DNA of 26,176 bases, from positions 1 through 26,176 of the IMG/VR virus record IMGVR_UViG_3300020160_001425, one strand, 5' to 3'. Position numbers and translations under genes: made by a program. A model generated the notes under the pieces. That model worked only from the letters and a program-made list of their open reading frames with translations. It searched no databases and was not told the DNA's origin. The stretch's first letter is position 1, and each line of letters starts with the position of its first letter. Of the stretch, positions 14,832 through 21,156 are shown in pieces. The stretch is from a virus.

Positions 14832-15076
14832 TTTCCGTTCCTAAGATCGAACAGGCGTCTAGCCTCCATCTCGATGTACGGTCTGATCAGGTCCGGCACC
14901 CGAGACAGCGCTTTGCGCCTTGCGTCTTTCCCGTTTAGGGCAAGGATCGAGACAGCGCCATCGTAGATGTATTTGCGGCAGGCAGATTGTATGCCGGGCT
15001 CCTCATCCTCCATGCGGACCTGACCGCGCAGCACACGGCGTATCCGGCTGCTGGGGCGGGTCTCATCCGTCCACAT
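14828..15076 (-). CDS. hypothetical small basic protein
   Basis: An 82-aa protein. ATG 15076 gives a 14-bp overlap with the end of the VRR-NUC gene; the frame stays open upstream to 15223, but that extension lies within the nuclease gene and reads as low-complexity Ser/Pro/Arg, so it was not used. The product is rich in Arg and Asp/Glu and mostly helical (GIQSACRKYIYDGAVSILAL). No domain recognised. A start at a downstream Met (MEDEEPGIQ) is also possible. Confidence 0.5.
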   Translation of the reverse strand: MWTDETRPSSRIRRVLRGQVRMEDEEPGIQSACRKYIYDGAVSILALNGKDARRKALSRVPDLIRPYIEMEARRLFDLRNGK

Positions 15077-15476
15077 GGCTAGACCACTCCAGAAACGCGC
15101 CCCACGCAGCGTCACAGCCCAATGCGATGCAGGTGAAGCACCCGGCAGCCTGCGCCGCCCGCAGATACCCCAGCTGCTCGTCGGCGATGGTGGACTGGGT
15201 ATGGTCCCGCCGCTTGAGCTCACAGACGAACGCAGGAGCGCCGGGGATGACGATATCTGTCGCCCCGGTGGTCATGCCCTCGCTGCGCTCCTTGGCGGCC
15301 TGCAGGAGCGTTCTCTTGCCCTCGTTGCGGGGGTGGATCGCCAGAGCCCCGAAGGTGTCCGGAAACTGCCGCCTGAGGCGCGAGAAGAAGGTCACCTGCT
15401 CCAGCGTCTCCTTGGGACACGTCCCGCGATAGGACGTGTCGCCATAGATCGGAATGTCACTTGGGAGCTTCATCAT
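15063..15476 (-). CDS. VRR-NUC domain nuclease
   Basis: A 137-aa stand-alone VRR-NUC protein of the PD-(D/E)XK superfamily. Visible active-site elements are HPRNEG (residues 48-53), Asp74 in GATDIVI, Glu86 and Lys88 in CELKR, and a Gln-bearing helix (DEQLGYLRAAQAAG, residues 99-112). Phage members of this family act as structure-specific nucleases on branched DNA such as Holliday junctions. It overlaps the end of the helicase gene by 20 bp and probably works with it on replication or recombination intermediates. ATG 15476 or 15473 is preferred to an ATG at 15503 deeper in the helicase gene. Confidence 0.8.
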   Translation of the reverse strand: MMKLPSDIPIYGDTSYRGTCPKETLEQVTFFSRLRRQFPDTFGALAIHPRNEGKRTLLQAAKERSEGMTTGATDIVIPGAPAFVCELKRRDHTQSTIADEQLGYLRAAQAAGCFTCIALGCDAAWGAFLEWSSHVDG

Positions 15477-17244
15477 GCGGCCTGTTGTAAGCGTAAACCT
15501 CATAGAACCCGGTCTCAGCGTTCTTCTGATAGGTGACCGTGTCGGGTGCCTTGCCGCCCAGAGCGTCCAGTGCGGTGCGGGCCTGCTTGGCCTTGGACCA
15601 CGTCGGGAACTTCATCACCCAGAACGAGAATGACCTGTACGCGGTGGTCACGTCAACCCGATCCATGGGCTTGCCGCTCTTGGCGATCATGGGCTTCACT
15701 TCCCACTCCATGACCTGATCGGTCTGCATGCGGGTGGGGTCCTTCTTCATGGCCTTGAAGTCGGCTTTCAGCTTGTCGTTCGGATTGACGATCTCGCCCT
15801 TGCACTTGATGCAGTACCGGGCGGCGATGTCGTTGGGCTCCGTGCAGTGCGGACACTCCTTGGACGTCCAGCGGTAGGTGCACTGCACCAGATCGCCAGC
15901 CACGGTCTCCATGGCCCGGCAGCGGCGGCCGTAGTGCGCTGGCATCCAGCCCCACTCTGTCTCGATGGGCATGCCGTCCAGATCGAGGAAGTAGCCGTTG
16001 TCGTCGATCTCGTACCCGTCGAGGTTCGGCCGGGCGGAGAAGGTGTTCTGGACGCCACACTGGGGGCAATCGCAGTTGACCTCGGCCGCCTCTTCGCCGC
16101 CACCAAGCGACACCTTGATCTCGGGAGAGAACAGGTCGCCATCCGGGCAGTGCCGCTCGACGTTCTCGGCATAGTCCAGAACGAGGCAGTCGGACTTGCC
16201 GGGGTCGACGCGCAGCCCCCGGCCGATGATCTGCTGCATCAGGCCAACGCTTTCGGTGGCGCGCAGGATCGCGATGACATCGACGTGGGGTGCGTCGAAC
16301 CCGGTGGTCAGGACCGACACGTTGACCAGATACTTGATCTTGCGGGCCTTGAAGGCCTTCAGGATGCGATCCCGCTCGGCCTTCTTGGTCTCGCCCGTCA
16401 CGATGGCGGACATGCTGGGCGGCAGGCTCTCCAAGCACTCGTGGGCGTGCTTCACGGTGGCCGCGAAGATCATCACGCCATGGCGGTCGCGGGACTGCTC
16501 CACCACGTCGGCGATGATGGCGGAAGTCTTGCGGCCCTGCCCATGGTAGGCCCGGTCGATGTCGGCTGCGTCAAACTGGCCGCGCACGTTCAGGTGCATG
16601 TTCAGTGTTTCGTACGGATCAGCGTTGATCTCGCCGATGATGGGCTGGGTCAGGTATCCGGCCTCGATCAGCTCATAGGCCCGGATGCGGTGCACGCAGG
16701 CGGCGAAGTACGGGTCGCGCGTCTGGCTCTCCGACACGGGCTTGCCGTCCGGCCAGATGCCGAAGATGTACCCGGTCTTCATGCGGTACGGGGTGGCGGA
16801 CAGGCCGATCACGCGCAGGTTGGGGTTCTGCTCCCGCATCGCCTCGATAATCGCCTGAACGGTGGGCGTGATCCCATGGCACTCGTCGATCACGACGGCG
16901 GCAAACTGGCTGCCGAAGCGGCTTATCGCGTTCTTGACCGTGCCGGGCGTGCCGAACACCACCGGGTGCCGTAGGCTCTTCTGTCCGGCGCTGGCGCTGA
17001 AGATCGAGCACTTGGCCCCGGTCGCCTTGTACTTCTCGCTGTTCTGGACGACCAGTTCGGCCGACGGCGCGAGGCACAGGACGTGCTTGCCCTTCGACAC
17101 CTCGTGTACCGTGGCCGCCACCGCTTGGATGATGTGGCTCTTGCCACCCCCTGTGGCCGCCTCGATGCAGCACGGCGTCCGGTTCTTGGTGATCCAGCCT
17201 ATGATCGCGTCATGGGACAGCTGCTGGTATGGTCTCAGGGTCAT
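15457..17244 (-). CDS. superfamily 2 DNA helicase (DEAD/DEAH-like) with C-terminal zinc clusters
   Basis: A 595-aa SF2 helicase. Motifs: Q-like LRPYQQ (3-8), Walker A ATGGGKS (30-36), Ia LAPSAELV, motif II DECH (120-123), motif III SAT (149-151), and motif VI near residues 335-345 (QQIIGRGLRVD). After the helicase core are two cysteine clusters, CDCPQC (about 386) and CPHC...CIKC (about 460-480), likely zinc ribbons for DNA binding. The arrangement is that of phage UvsW-like or type III restriction-like helicases that remodel branched DNA. It lies between a PD-(D/E)XK-like nuclease (35-bp overlap) and the VRR-NUC gene (20-bp overlap), which suggests the three act together. Confidence 0.85.
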   Translation of the reverse strand: MTLRPYQQLSHDAIIGWITKNRTPCCIEAATGGGKSHIIQAVAATVHEVSKGKHVLCLAPSAELVVQNSEKYKATGAKCSIFSASAGQKSLRHPVVFGTPGTVKNAISRFGSQFAAVVIDECHGITPTVQAIIEAMREQNPNLRVIGLSATPYRMKTGYIFGIWPDGKPVSESQTRDPYFAACVHRIRAYELIEAGYLTQPIIGEINADPYETLNMHLNVRGQFDAADIDRAYHGQGRKTSAIIADVVEQSRDRHGVMIFAATVKHAHECLESLPPSMSAIVTGETKKAERDRILKAFKARKIKYLVNVSVLTTGFDAPHVDVIAILRATESVGLMQQIIGRGLRVDPGKSDCLVLDYAENVERHCPDGDLFSPEIKVSLGGGEEAAEVNCDCPQCGVQNTFSARPNLDGYEIDDNGYFLDLDGMPIETEWGWMPAHYGRRCRAMETVAGDLVQCTYRWTSKECPHCTEPNDIAARYCIKCKGEIVNPNDKLKADFKAMKKDPTRMQTDQVMEWEVKPMIAKSGKPMDRVDVTTAYRSFSFWVMKFPTWSKAKQARTALDALGGKAPDTVTYQKNAETGFYEVYAYNRPHDEAPK

Positions 17245-17683
17245 GTCGGATCACCTTAAATTTCTCGATTGGGAAGAGGACAACTTCGTCCCTGTCGTTC
17301 ACGTCGCGCACTTTGGTGAGGGTCTTGGTCTTAGCATCGAAATGGAAGGGCTTGTCCCACTTCACCTCAAAGTACAACATTGCGTTTGTGACTTCTACAA
17401 CAAAGTAAAAGTTGACCATCAGTTTTTTCGAGATAATCCGGGCCGACCTCGACTTCCCATAATCCAGCATGATGCTGCCCAGTTCCTGCATGCGCTCGTA
17501 GCTGTAGTTACCCCCTCTTGCCTTGCATTCACCGATGCCACAAAGAACCCCGTCCTTGTGCATGACGTAATCCATCGATGCACCCTTGGGTGTCTTTATG
17601 ATGTCGAAGCCCATAAATTCCGCGAACTCGATGCCGATGCGGCGCTCGTTTTCTTGATCCTCGGCGCTCTGATACATCCCCAT
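17210..17683 (-). CDS. putative PD-(D/E)XK-type nuclease
   Basis: A 157-aa protein. The likely active site is Asp38 (SMDYVM), then Glu52-Cys-Lys54 (GECKARG), the D-x(13)-E-x-K spacing of PD-(D/E)XK enzymes. A helix follows (YERMQELGSIMLDYG) and then beta strands. ATG 17683 is used because it sits two bases after the upstream stop; the frame is open further but runs into the previous gene. It is coupled to the SF2 helicase by a 35-bp overlap, resembling nuclease-helicase pairs in recombination. Its base composition is a little lower in GC than that of neighbours. The family assignment is by motif only. Confidence 0.6.
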   Translation of the reverse strand: MGMYQSAEDQENERRIGIEFAEFMGFDIIKTPKGASMDYVMHKDGVLCGIGECKARGGNYSYERMQELGSIMLDYGKSRSARIISKKLMVNFYFVVEVTNAMLYFEVKWDKPFHFDAKTKTLTKVRDVNDRDEVVLFPIEKFKVIRHDPETIPAAVP

Positions 17684-17684
17684 T

Positions 17685-17921
17685 TCAGCCCCCAATAATC
17701 CCCCGCAGCGCATTGGCGTAACCATCACCATGGTGGTTGTGCAATCTGCCCTTCTTGACTGGCGTCATGACATATGCGCTGCCGTCCTGAACGAGGTTGA
17801 CACTGTGATCCTCGCAGAGCTTGGCGCAGTACTCGACGGTGTCGCGGCGGCACTTTTCCAGTTGCCGCCGCAGCTTGATGTTGATGCCGATCTGGCGATC
17901 CAGCTGTTCCTGAAGGGTCAC
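17685..17921 (-). CDS. hypothetical protein with N-terminal helix
   Basis: A 78-aa protein starting at GTG 17921 in a GTGA overlap. Residues 1-40 form a charged helix, possibly a coiled coil (LDRQIGINIKLRRQLEKC), with Cys24, Cys32 and Cys36; the second half has two histidines in LHNHHGDGYA. The Cys and His residues could bind a metal, but no known zinc motif fits. No family recognised. Confidence 0.5.
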   Translation of the reverse strand: MTLQEQLDRQIGINIKLRRQLEKCRRDTVEYCAKLCEDHSVNLVQDGSAYVMTPVKKGRLHNHHGDGYANALRGIIGG

Positions 17922-18412
17922 TTCTTGAACTCAGCGCCGGGGTGGGACAGGATGTAATCGATGTGAACAGGCTCAAACGCGTTGGCATCGACGCCCACGT
18001 TGAACCTGCGGACCCCGGACATGAACACCCTGCTGTGGGTGTGGCAGTGCAGGTGGATCGACCCCTTGTAGAAGTTGTTCCACTCCTCGATGGGGTAGTG
18101 GAAGAGGACAAGCTTCCTGCCCTTTTTCTCCACCTCGATGTACTCCGCCGGGCCCCACTTATCGTGGTTGCCACGGACGTGAATGATCACCCCGTTCAGC
18201 CTGCGTCTGATCCTTGCGATCTCATCATCCTTCATGTGCCAGAAGAAGAAGTCGCCCAGATGGAAGACCTCGTCTTTCGGGCCCACGACGTGGTTCCAGT
18301 TGGTGATCAGGCGTTCGTTCATCTCTTCGACGTCGTGGAACGGCCTGTTGCAGAGCTTGATGATGTTGGCGTGGCCGAAGTGCGTGCAGCCAGTGAAAAA
18401 CGTCTCGCTCAT
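17918..18412 (-). CDS. calcineurin-like metallophosphoesterase with altered first metal motif
   Basis: A 164-aa phosphoesterase of the compact phage/YfcE-like type. Motifs: I, GCTHFGH (residues 8-14); II, HLGDFFFW; III, RGNHDK; IV, LFHYPIEEW; V, HLHCHTHS. The family normally reads D-x-H in motif I; here the Asp is Cys9 (codon TGC on the minus strand), while His11 and all other metal ligands remain. Members hydrolyse phosphodiesters or phosphomonoesters with two metal ions. ATG 18412 overlaps the exonuclease stop (ATGA). Placed within a recombination operon it may trim DNA or RNA ends or clear a cyclic nucleotide; the substrate is unknown. Confidence 0.75.
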   Translation of the reverse strand: MSETFFTGCTHFGHANIIKLCNRPFHDVEEMNERLITNWNHVVGPKDEVFHLGDFFFWHMKDDEIARIRRRLNGVIIHVRGNHDKWGPAEYIEVEKKGRKLVLFHYPIEEWNNFYKGSIHLHCHTHSRVFMSGVRRFNVGVDANAFEPVHIDYILSHPGAEFKK

Positions 18413-19281
18413 TTCAGCCCCCAGAAGCTGGAGGGCTTGCCGCGCCACGGTTCGAGGTTCGCGCCGGGGGCCAGCACCTTGATGGCCTGAGCGTAGGAGA
18501 TGGAGCCCTTCTTTTCGGTCTTGGTCAGCTTGCGGCCGCCGAAGATGGCGTTCCTGCCCTTGGACATCTCGACCATCTTTTCCAGAAGCTCCTTCTTGCG
18601 ATCCTCTGCCTTGGCGATGGCATCGATCACGTCGTTGTACTCGGCCACCATCTGCAGAGCGCGAGGCGTGTCGATGATGACGCGTGCCTCCTCCAGATAG
18701 TCGTCCGGCTCGTCGCAGGCGGCCAGAAACTCCATGTAGAACTCGCGGAGCTTGGGCAGCGTTTCGGCGATGAACTGGGGGTCATAATCGACCACGATCA
18801 GCTTGGCGTCCCTCGGGGTCCACTGCCAGAAGTAGCACTTTGACCGACCAGCGCAGAGCATCTGGACCTGCATCTGGGCGTGGTAATGCGGCTGATCCTC
18901 GACCGACTTGAACTCGACCGGGGGCTCATCGGCGCGCAGGCCAAACGGGCACTTGATCTCCACGTTGAAGTCATCGCCGACGTACCCATCCGGGCTTGCG
19001 CCCAGCCAATTCATCTCCGGGTGGACGACGAACGTCGCCGGGGTGATGACCTGACCGAGATGCGCCTGCAGGTCTTCCACGGCCTCCATCTCGTGGGTGA
19101 TGCCCCACTGGGTGGCGATGTTGCCGTCCCACTCGCTGGGTGCCCCATGGTACTGCCTGACCATGCGGCGCATGATCTCGGCACGTTTGAGGTTGGGGTC
19201 GATGTCGAGGATCGCGCCGACAGCCGATCCGGTCACGCGTCCCTTGCGGGCGGTGAACCACTCTTCACTGCGCTGCTCCAT
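18409..19281 (-). CDS. YqaJ-like viral recombinase exonuclease
   Basis: A 290-aa nuclease of the lambda-exonuclease/YqaJ family. Start region EQRSEEWFTARKGRVTGS is typical. Active-site elements: Glu64 in GITHEMEA, Asp98 in LGASPDGYV, and Glu108/Lys110 in VEIKCP. A DQPHYHAQMQVQML helix follows, as in the family. The C-terminal 90 residues are helical (AIAKAEDRKKELLEKM...). It would digest one strand of double-stranded ends to make ssDNA for annealing. ATG 19281 is used (TGATG overlap with the 32-aa gene). It works logically with the SSB-like and Sak4-like products upstream in the same operon. Confidence 0.85.
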   Translation of the reverse strand: MEQRSEEWFTARKGRVTGSAVGAILDIDPNLKRAEIMRRMVRQYHGAPSEWDGNIATQWGITHEMEAVEDLQAHLGQVITPATFVVHPEMNWLGASPDGYVGDDFNVEIKCPFGLRADEPPVEFKSVEDQPHYHAQMQVQMLCAGRSKCYFWQWTPRDAKLIVVDYDPQFIAETLPKLREFYMEFLAACDEPDDYLEEARVIIDTPRALQMVAEYNDVIDAIAKAEDRKKELLEKMVEMSKGRNAIFGGRKLTKTEKKGSISYAQAIKVLAPGANLEPWRGKPSSFWGLK

Positions 19282-19379
19282 CAAAAATACCCGTTGGCCT
19301 GAGAGCACTGGGACATCAGAGCCACGCAGATAACGATGGTGGCGCAGATGATGAGCATCGTACGGTGTTCATTGGTCAT
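19281..19379 (-). CDS. 32-aa single-span membrane microprotein
   Basis: A short gene coding for MTNEHRTMLIICATIVICVA and 12 more residues, the first half forming one hydrophobic span (about residues 8-23) and the C-terminus polar (QCSQANGYF). AGGA lies about eight bases before ATG 19379, and its TGA overlaps the ATG of the exonuclease gene (TGATG), so it is probably translated and coupled. Cys12, Cys18 and Cys25 are notable in so short a chain. It has no recognised family; a membrane-tethering or regulatory peptide is possible, but it could also serve mainly to couple translation. Confidence 0.5.
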   Translation of the reverse strand: MTNEHRTMLIICATIVICVALMSQCSQANGYF

Positions 19380-19402
19380 ATCGATAATCCTAAGGGGCTG
19401 GT

Positions 19403-19424
19403 GGGGCCGCCCGAAGGCGACCCC
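19403..19424. other. UUCG-loop hairpin downstream of ssb-like gene
   Basis: GGGGCCGCC (19403-19411), CGAA (19412-19415), GGCGACCCC (19416-19424). In the leftward mRNA this folds as a nine-pair stem with one G-U pair closed by a UUCG tetraloop, nine bases past the SSB-like stop. On that strand no U-run follows. On the plus strand the stem is followed by GGTTTT, so it looks like a terminator for antisense (rightward) transcription. It may also protect the 3' end of the sak4-ssb message. Confidence 0.55.
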
Positions 19425-19432
19425 GGTTTTCA

Positions 19433-20056
19433 TCAGAACGGGATTTCGTCGTCCATGCTGCGGCTGCCGCCACCGCCCATGCCGCCACCGCTGGTGCTCG
19501 AAACGTGCTTTTCGAGAGCGGCCTGCGCCTTGGCGATATCCTCGGCCGAGGTCTGCGGCGCGGTCTTGGGGGACACAGCGCCGATCCAGTTGCCACGGGC
19601 CATGTCGCCAGTCGCCCGGTCGCGCATCTCCCAGATCATGACCTTGACCACCATGGGCTTGTTGGTCAGGCACGAGGTCAGGCTCTCATCGGTCGGGGCA
19701 ACGCCCTTGGCCATCAGTTTGCCGCCGCAGTTGGTGTCGATGGCACCCAGCATCTTCTTGGCCTTGTCGCGCTTCGCAGCCACCTTGTCGGCTTTGGCGC
19801 GCGGGTCGGCATCGGACACCCAGAGCTTCTGGAAAACCTTGCGGTTGTTGTAGTCTTCCGGAGCCAGAACGTTCCACCGCAGCGAGATGAAGCGGTTGCC
19901 GTCCTGATCCTTGTCCCACTTGGCCTCGTCGATGGCCGCCAGAACGGAGGTCTCGGCCGGGATCGGCAGGAGGTTACCACCACCCGCGTCAAACTCGCCC
20001 GAGCTTGCGGTTTCTTTGACGTCTTCGCCGTCAGACAGGTTCCAAAAATCGCTCAT
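19433..20056 (-). CDS. phage ssDNA-binding protein (SSB-like, acidic DDEIPF tail)
   Basis: A 207-aa protein overlapping the Sak4-like gene by ATGA. The N-terminal two-thirds has a beta-rich core (residues 30-150, with NRFISLRWNVLAPEDYNNRK and VVKVMIWEMRD strands) suitable for an OB fold of the DUF669/DUF2815 type. A flexible Gly/Ser linker (GGGMGGGGSR) leads to the terminal DDEIPF, nearly the same as the DDDIPF tip of bacterial SSB that recruits partner proteins. Role: coat ssDNA produced by the exonuclease or replication fork and recruit helicase, nuclease and Sak4-like partners. The OB fold itself is inferred. Confidence 0.75.
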   Translation of the reverse strand: MSDFWNLSDGEDVKETASSGEFDAGGGNLLPIPAETSVLAAIDEAKWDKDQDGNRFISLRWNVLAPEDYNNRKVFQKLWVSDADPRAKADKVAAKRDKAKKMLGAIDTNCGGKLMAKGVAPTDESLTSCLTNKPMVVKVMIWEMRDRATGDMARGNWIGAVSPKTAPQTSAEDIAKAQAALEKHVSSTSGGGMGGGGSRSMDDEIPF

Positions 20057-20823
20057 TTCCCAGCTTCCTTGTTTGCGGGCTTCGACATGTATTGGGCAAA
20101 GGGGTTCTCGCCCATCTTGACTTCCAGCGGTTCGCTGATGCCGAAGCGGTTCTTCGACACGTTCGCCGCCATGGCGTGGACAACCAGCTGGCGCGTGCCG
20201 TCCGAGATCGCCTTCTTGAGGTCACCGTCGCCAGTGACGAACGTCTCCAGCCGGAGGAAACCCACCGCGTCCACGTTGTCGATGTACGGCTGGGTCGACT
20301 TCTCGGCCATCCGCATCGCGTACTTCGTGTAGGGGTTGGCATCCGGCGGCTCGATCCGAACCGTTTCAGCATGCGCGACGAACACGATGTTCATCCCACG
20401 GTCCATCATCAGGCCACAGGCCTTGCGGACCCGGCGATGCTGGCTGGCGACCATGTCACGCCCGGCACCGAAGCCACCGTGCGCTTGGTTCAGGCTCTTC
20501 GCGCCCTTGGGGTCCGTATCCAGCACCCAGTCGGTGAACAGGCTGTCCAGCGTGGTGACGGTGTCGATGACACACGTCTGGTAGGGGTGGTCTTCCTTGA
20601 CCAGCGCGGCCAGCTGGGGCCACAGATCATCGGCGTTCCGGAGCACGGGAAATGCATCGGGACGGCGATCCACCGGGACGGCCTGAAGGCCATCTTCGGA
20701 ACGGATAAAGATCGGTTTCGGGAAGGTTGCGGCAAGGCTTGTCTTGCCAAGGCCAGCATCACCAATGATCGTAATGGCGATGGGCCTGTCAGTCGGTTTG
20801 GTGACAGTATCGAGAATACTCAT
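20053..20823 (-). CDS. Sak4-like RecA-fold ATPase (AAA_24-type)
   Basis: A 256-aa P-loop ATPase. Walker A is GDAGLGKT (residues 21-28), Walker B is TCVIDTVT with Asp87, and NIVFVAHAE near residue 155 resembles the sensor strand. Phage proteins of this class (AAA_24 or Sak4) are remote RecA homologues; Sak4 of phage HK620 anneals single strands and is stimulated by its cognate SSB. The next gene here is an SSB-like protein, overlapping by four bases, matching that partnership. ATG 20823 is supported by GAGGAG upstream; an upstream in-frame start at 20850 would overlap the promoter. It is first in the leftward operon. Confidence 0.75.
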   Translation of the reverse strand: MSILDTVTKPTDRPIAITIIGDAGLGKTSLAATFPKPIFIRSEDGLQAVPVDRRPDAFPVLRNADDLWPQLAALVKEDHPYQTCVIDTVTTLDSLFTDWVLDTDPKGAKSLNQAHGGFGAGRDMVASQHRRVRKACGLMMDRGMNIVFVAHAETVRIEPPDANPYTKYAMRMAEKSTQPYIDNVDAVGFLRLETFVTGDGDLKKAISDGTRQLVVHAMAANVSKNRFGISEPLEVKMGENPFAQYMSKPANKEAGK

Positions 20824-20849
20824 CTTCGCTCCTCTTCTTCTCAACAGCA

Positions 20850-20878
20850 TTGACGTTACGGTGACGTTGTGAGAATGT
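20850..20878 (+). promoter_or_regulatory. candidate rightward early promoter
   Basis: On the plus strand, TTGACG (20850-20855), 17-bp spacer, GAATGT (20873-20878), a good -35 with a weak -10. It lies on top of the leftward promoter in opposite orientation. TGACGTT occurs twice (20851-20857 and 20862-20868), 11 bp apart, about one helical turn, which could be a regulator site. Confidence 0.35.
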
Positions 20879-20881
20879 CAA
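20853..20881 (-). promoter_or_regulatory. candidate leftward early promoter
   Basis: On the minus strand, TTGACA (20881-20876), 17-bp spacer, TAACGT (20858-20853). The -35 is a perfect sigma-70-type match and the -10 matches three of six. Initiation near 20846 would leave a leader of about 23 bases holding GAGGAG before the Sak4-like ATG at 20823. Confidence 0.5.
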
Positions 20882-20912
20882 CACATGAAACGTGACCGAG
20901 GGAACAACAACA

Positions 20913-21149
20913 ATGTCGCAAAGTAACATAGGCTCCATCGAAGAGGCGGCAGACGTCCTGCAAAAAGCCATCGAGGGTGAGCTCTCGCGCATCCGTCTGG
21001 CGCTTGCTGACCGCACCCTGTCGAAGGTCGCTCAGGCCACCGGGCTCCATGAGAACACGGTGCGTAACATCGCGAAGGCCCACGGCAGCACGCCGACCGT
21101 GGAGACCATTGCCAAGCTGTCCCAGTACCTGTTCACGCAGACCGCCTGA
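20913..21149 (+). CDS. small helix-turn-helix DNA-binding protein
   Basis: A 78-aa protein. Residues 28-70 read as a lambda-repressor-like helix-turn-helix: TLSKVAQATGLHENTVRNIA holds the two helices, then a third (TVETIAKLSQYLF). The N-terminal helix (EEAADVLQKAIEGELSRIRL) is acidic. GAGGGA (20898-20903) precedes ATG 20913; an in-frame GTG at 20892 would place the ribosome site inside the coding region. It is the first rightward gene next to two divergent promoter candidates and directly before the primase gene. It may be the early-region regulator or an origin-binding protein; the sequence does not settle which. Confidence 0.65.
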   Translation: MSQSNIGSIEEAADVLQKAIEGELSRIRLALADRTLSKVAQATGLHENTVRNIAKAHGSTPTVETIAKLSQYLFTQTA

Positions 21150-21156
21150 CACAGAC

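Noticed and set aside
14562-14966. A 134-codon plus-strand frame across the small leftward genes
   Set aside because: It crosses several ATGA/GTGA-coupled minus-strand genes and shows no ribosome site or domain.
15077-15223. N-terminal extension of the small gene ending at 14828
   Set aside because: It lies fully within the VRR-NUC gene and has low-complexity Ser/Pro/Arg composition; ATG 15076 gives a normal short overlap.
15847-16974. A 375-codon plus-strand frame opposite the SF2 helicase gene
   Set aside because: The minus-strand helicase has all expected motifs; the plus-strand product has no domain and odd His/Val/Asp composition.
20977-21156. Upstream extension of the primase-polymerase frame
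   Set aside because: The extension overlaps the helix-turn-helix gene and reads as Arg/Ser/Pro-rich shadow sequence; Prim-Pol homology starts just after ATG 21157.
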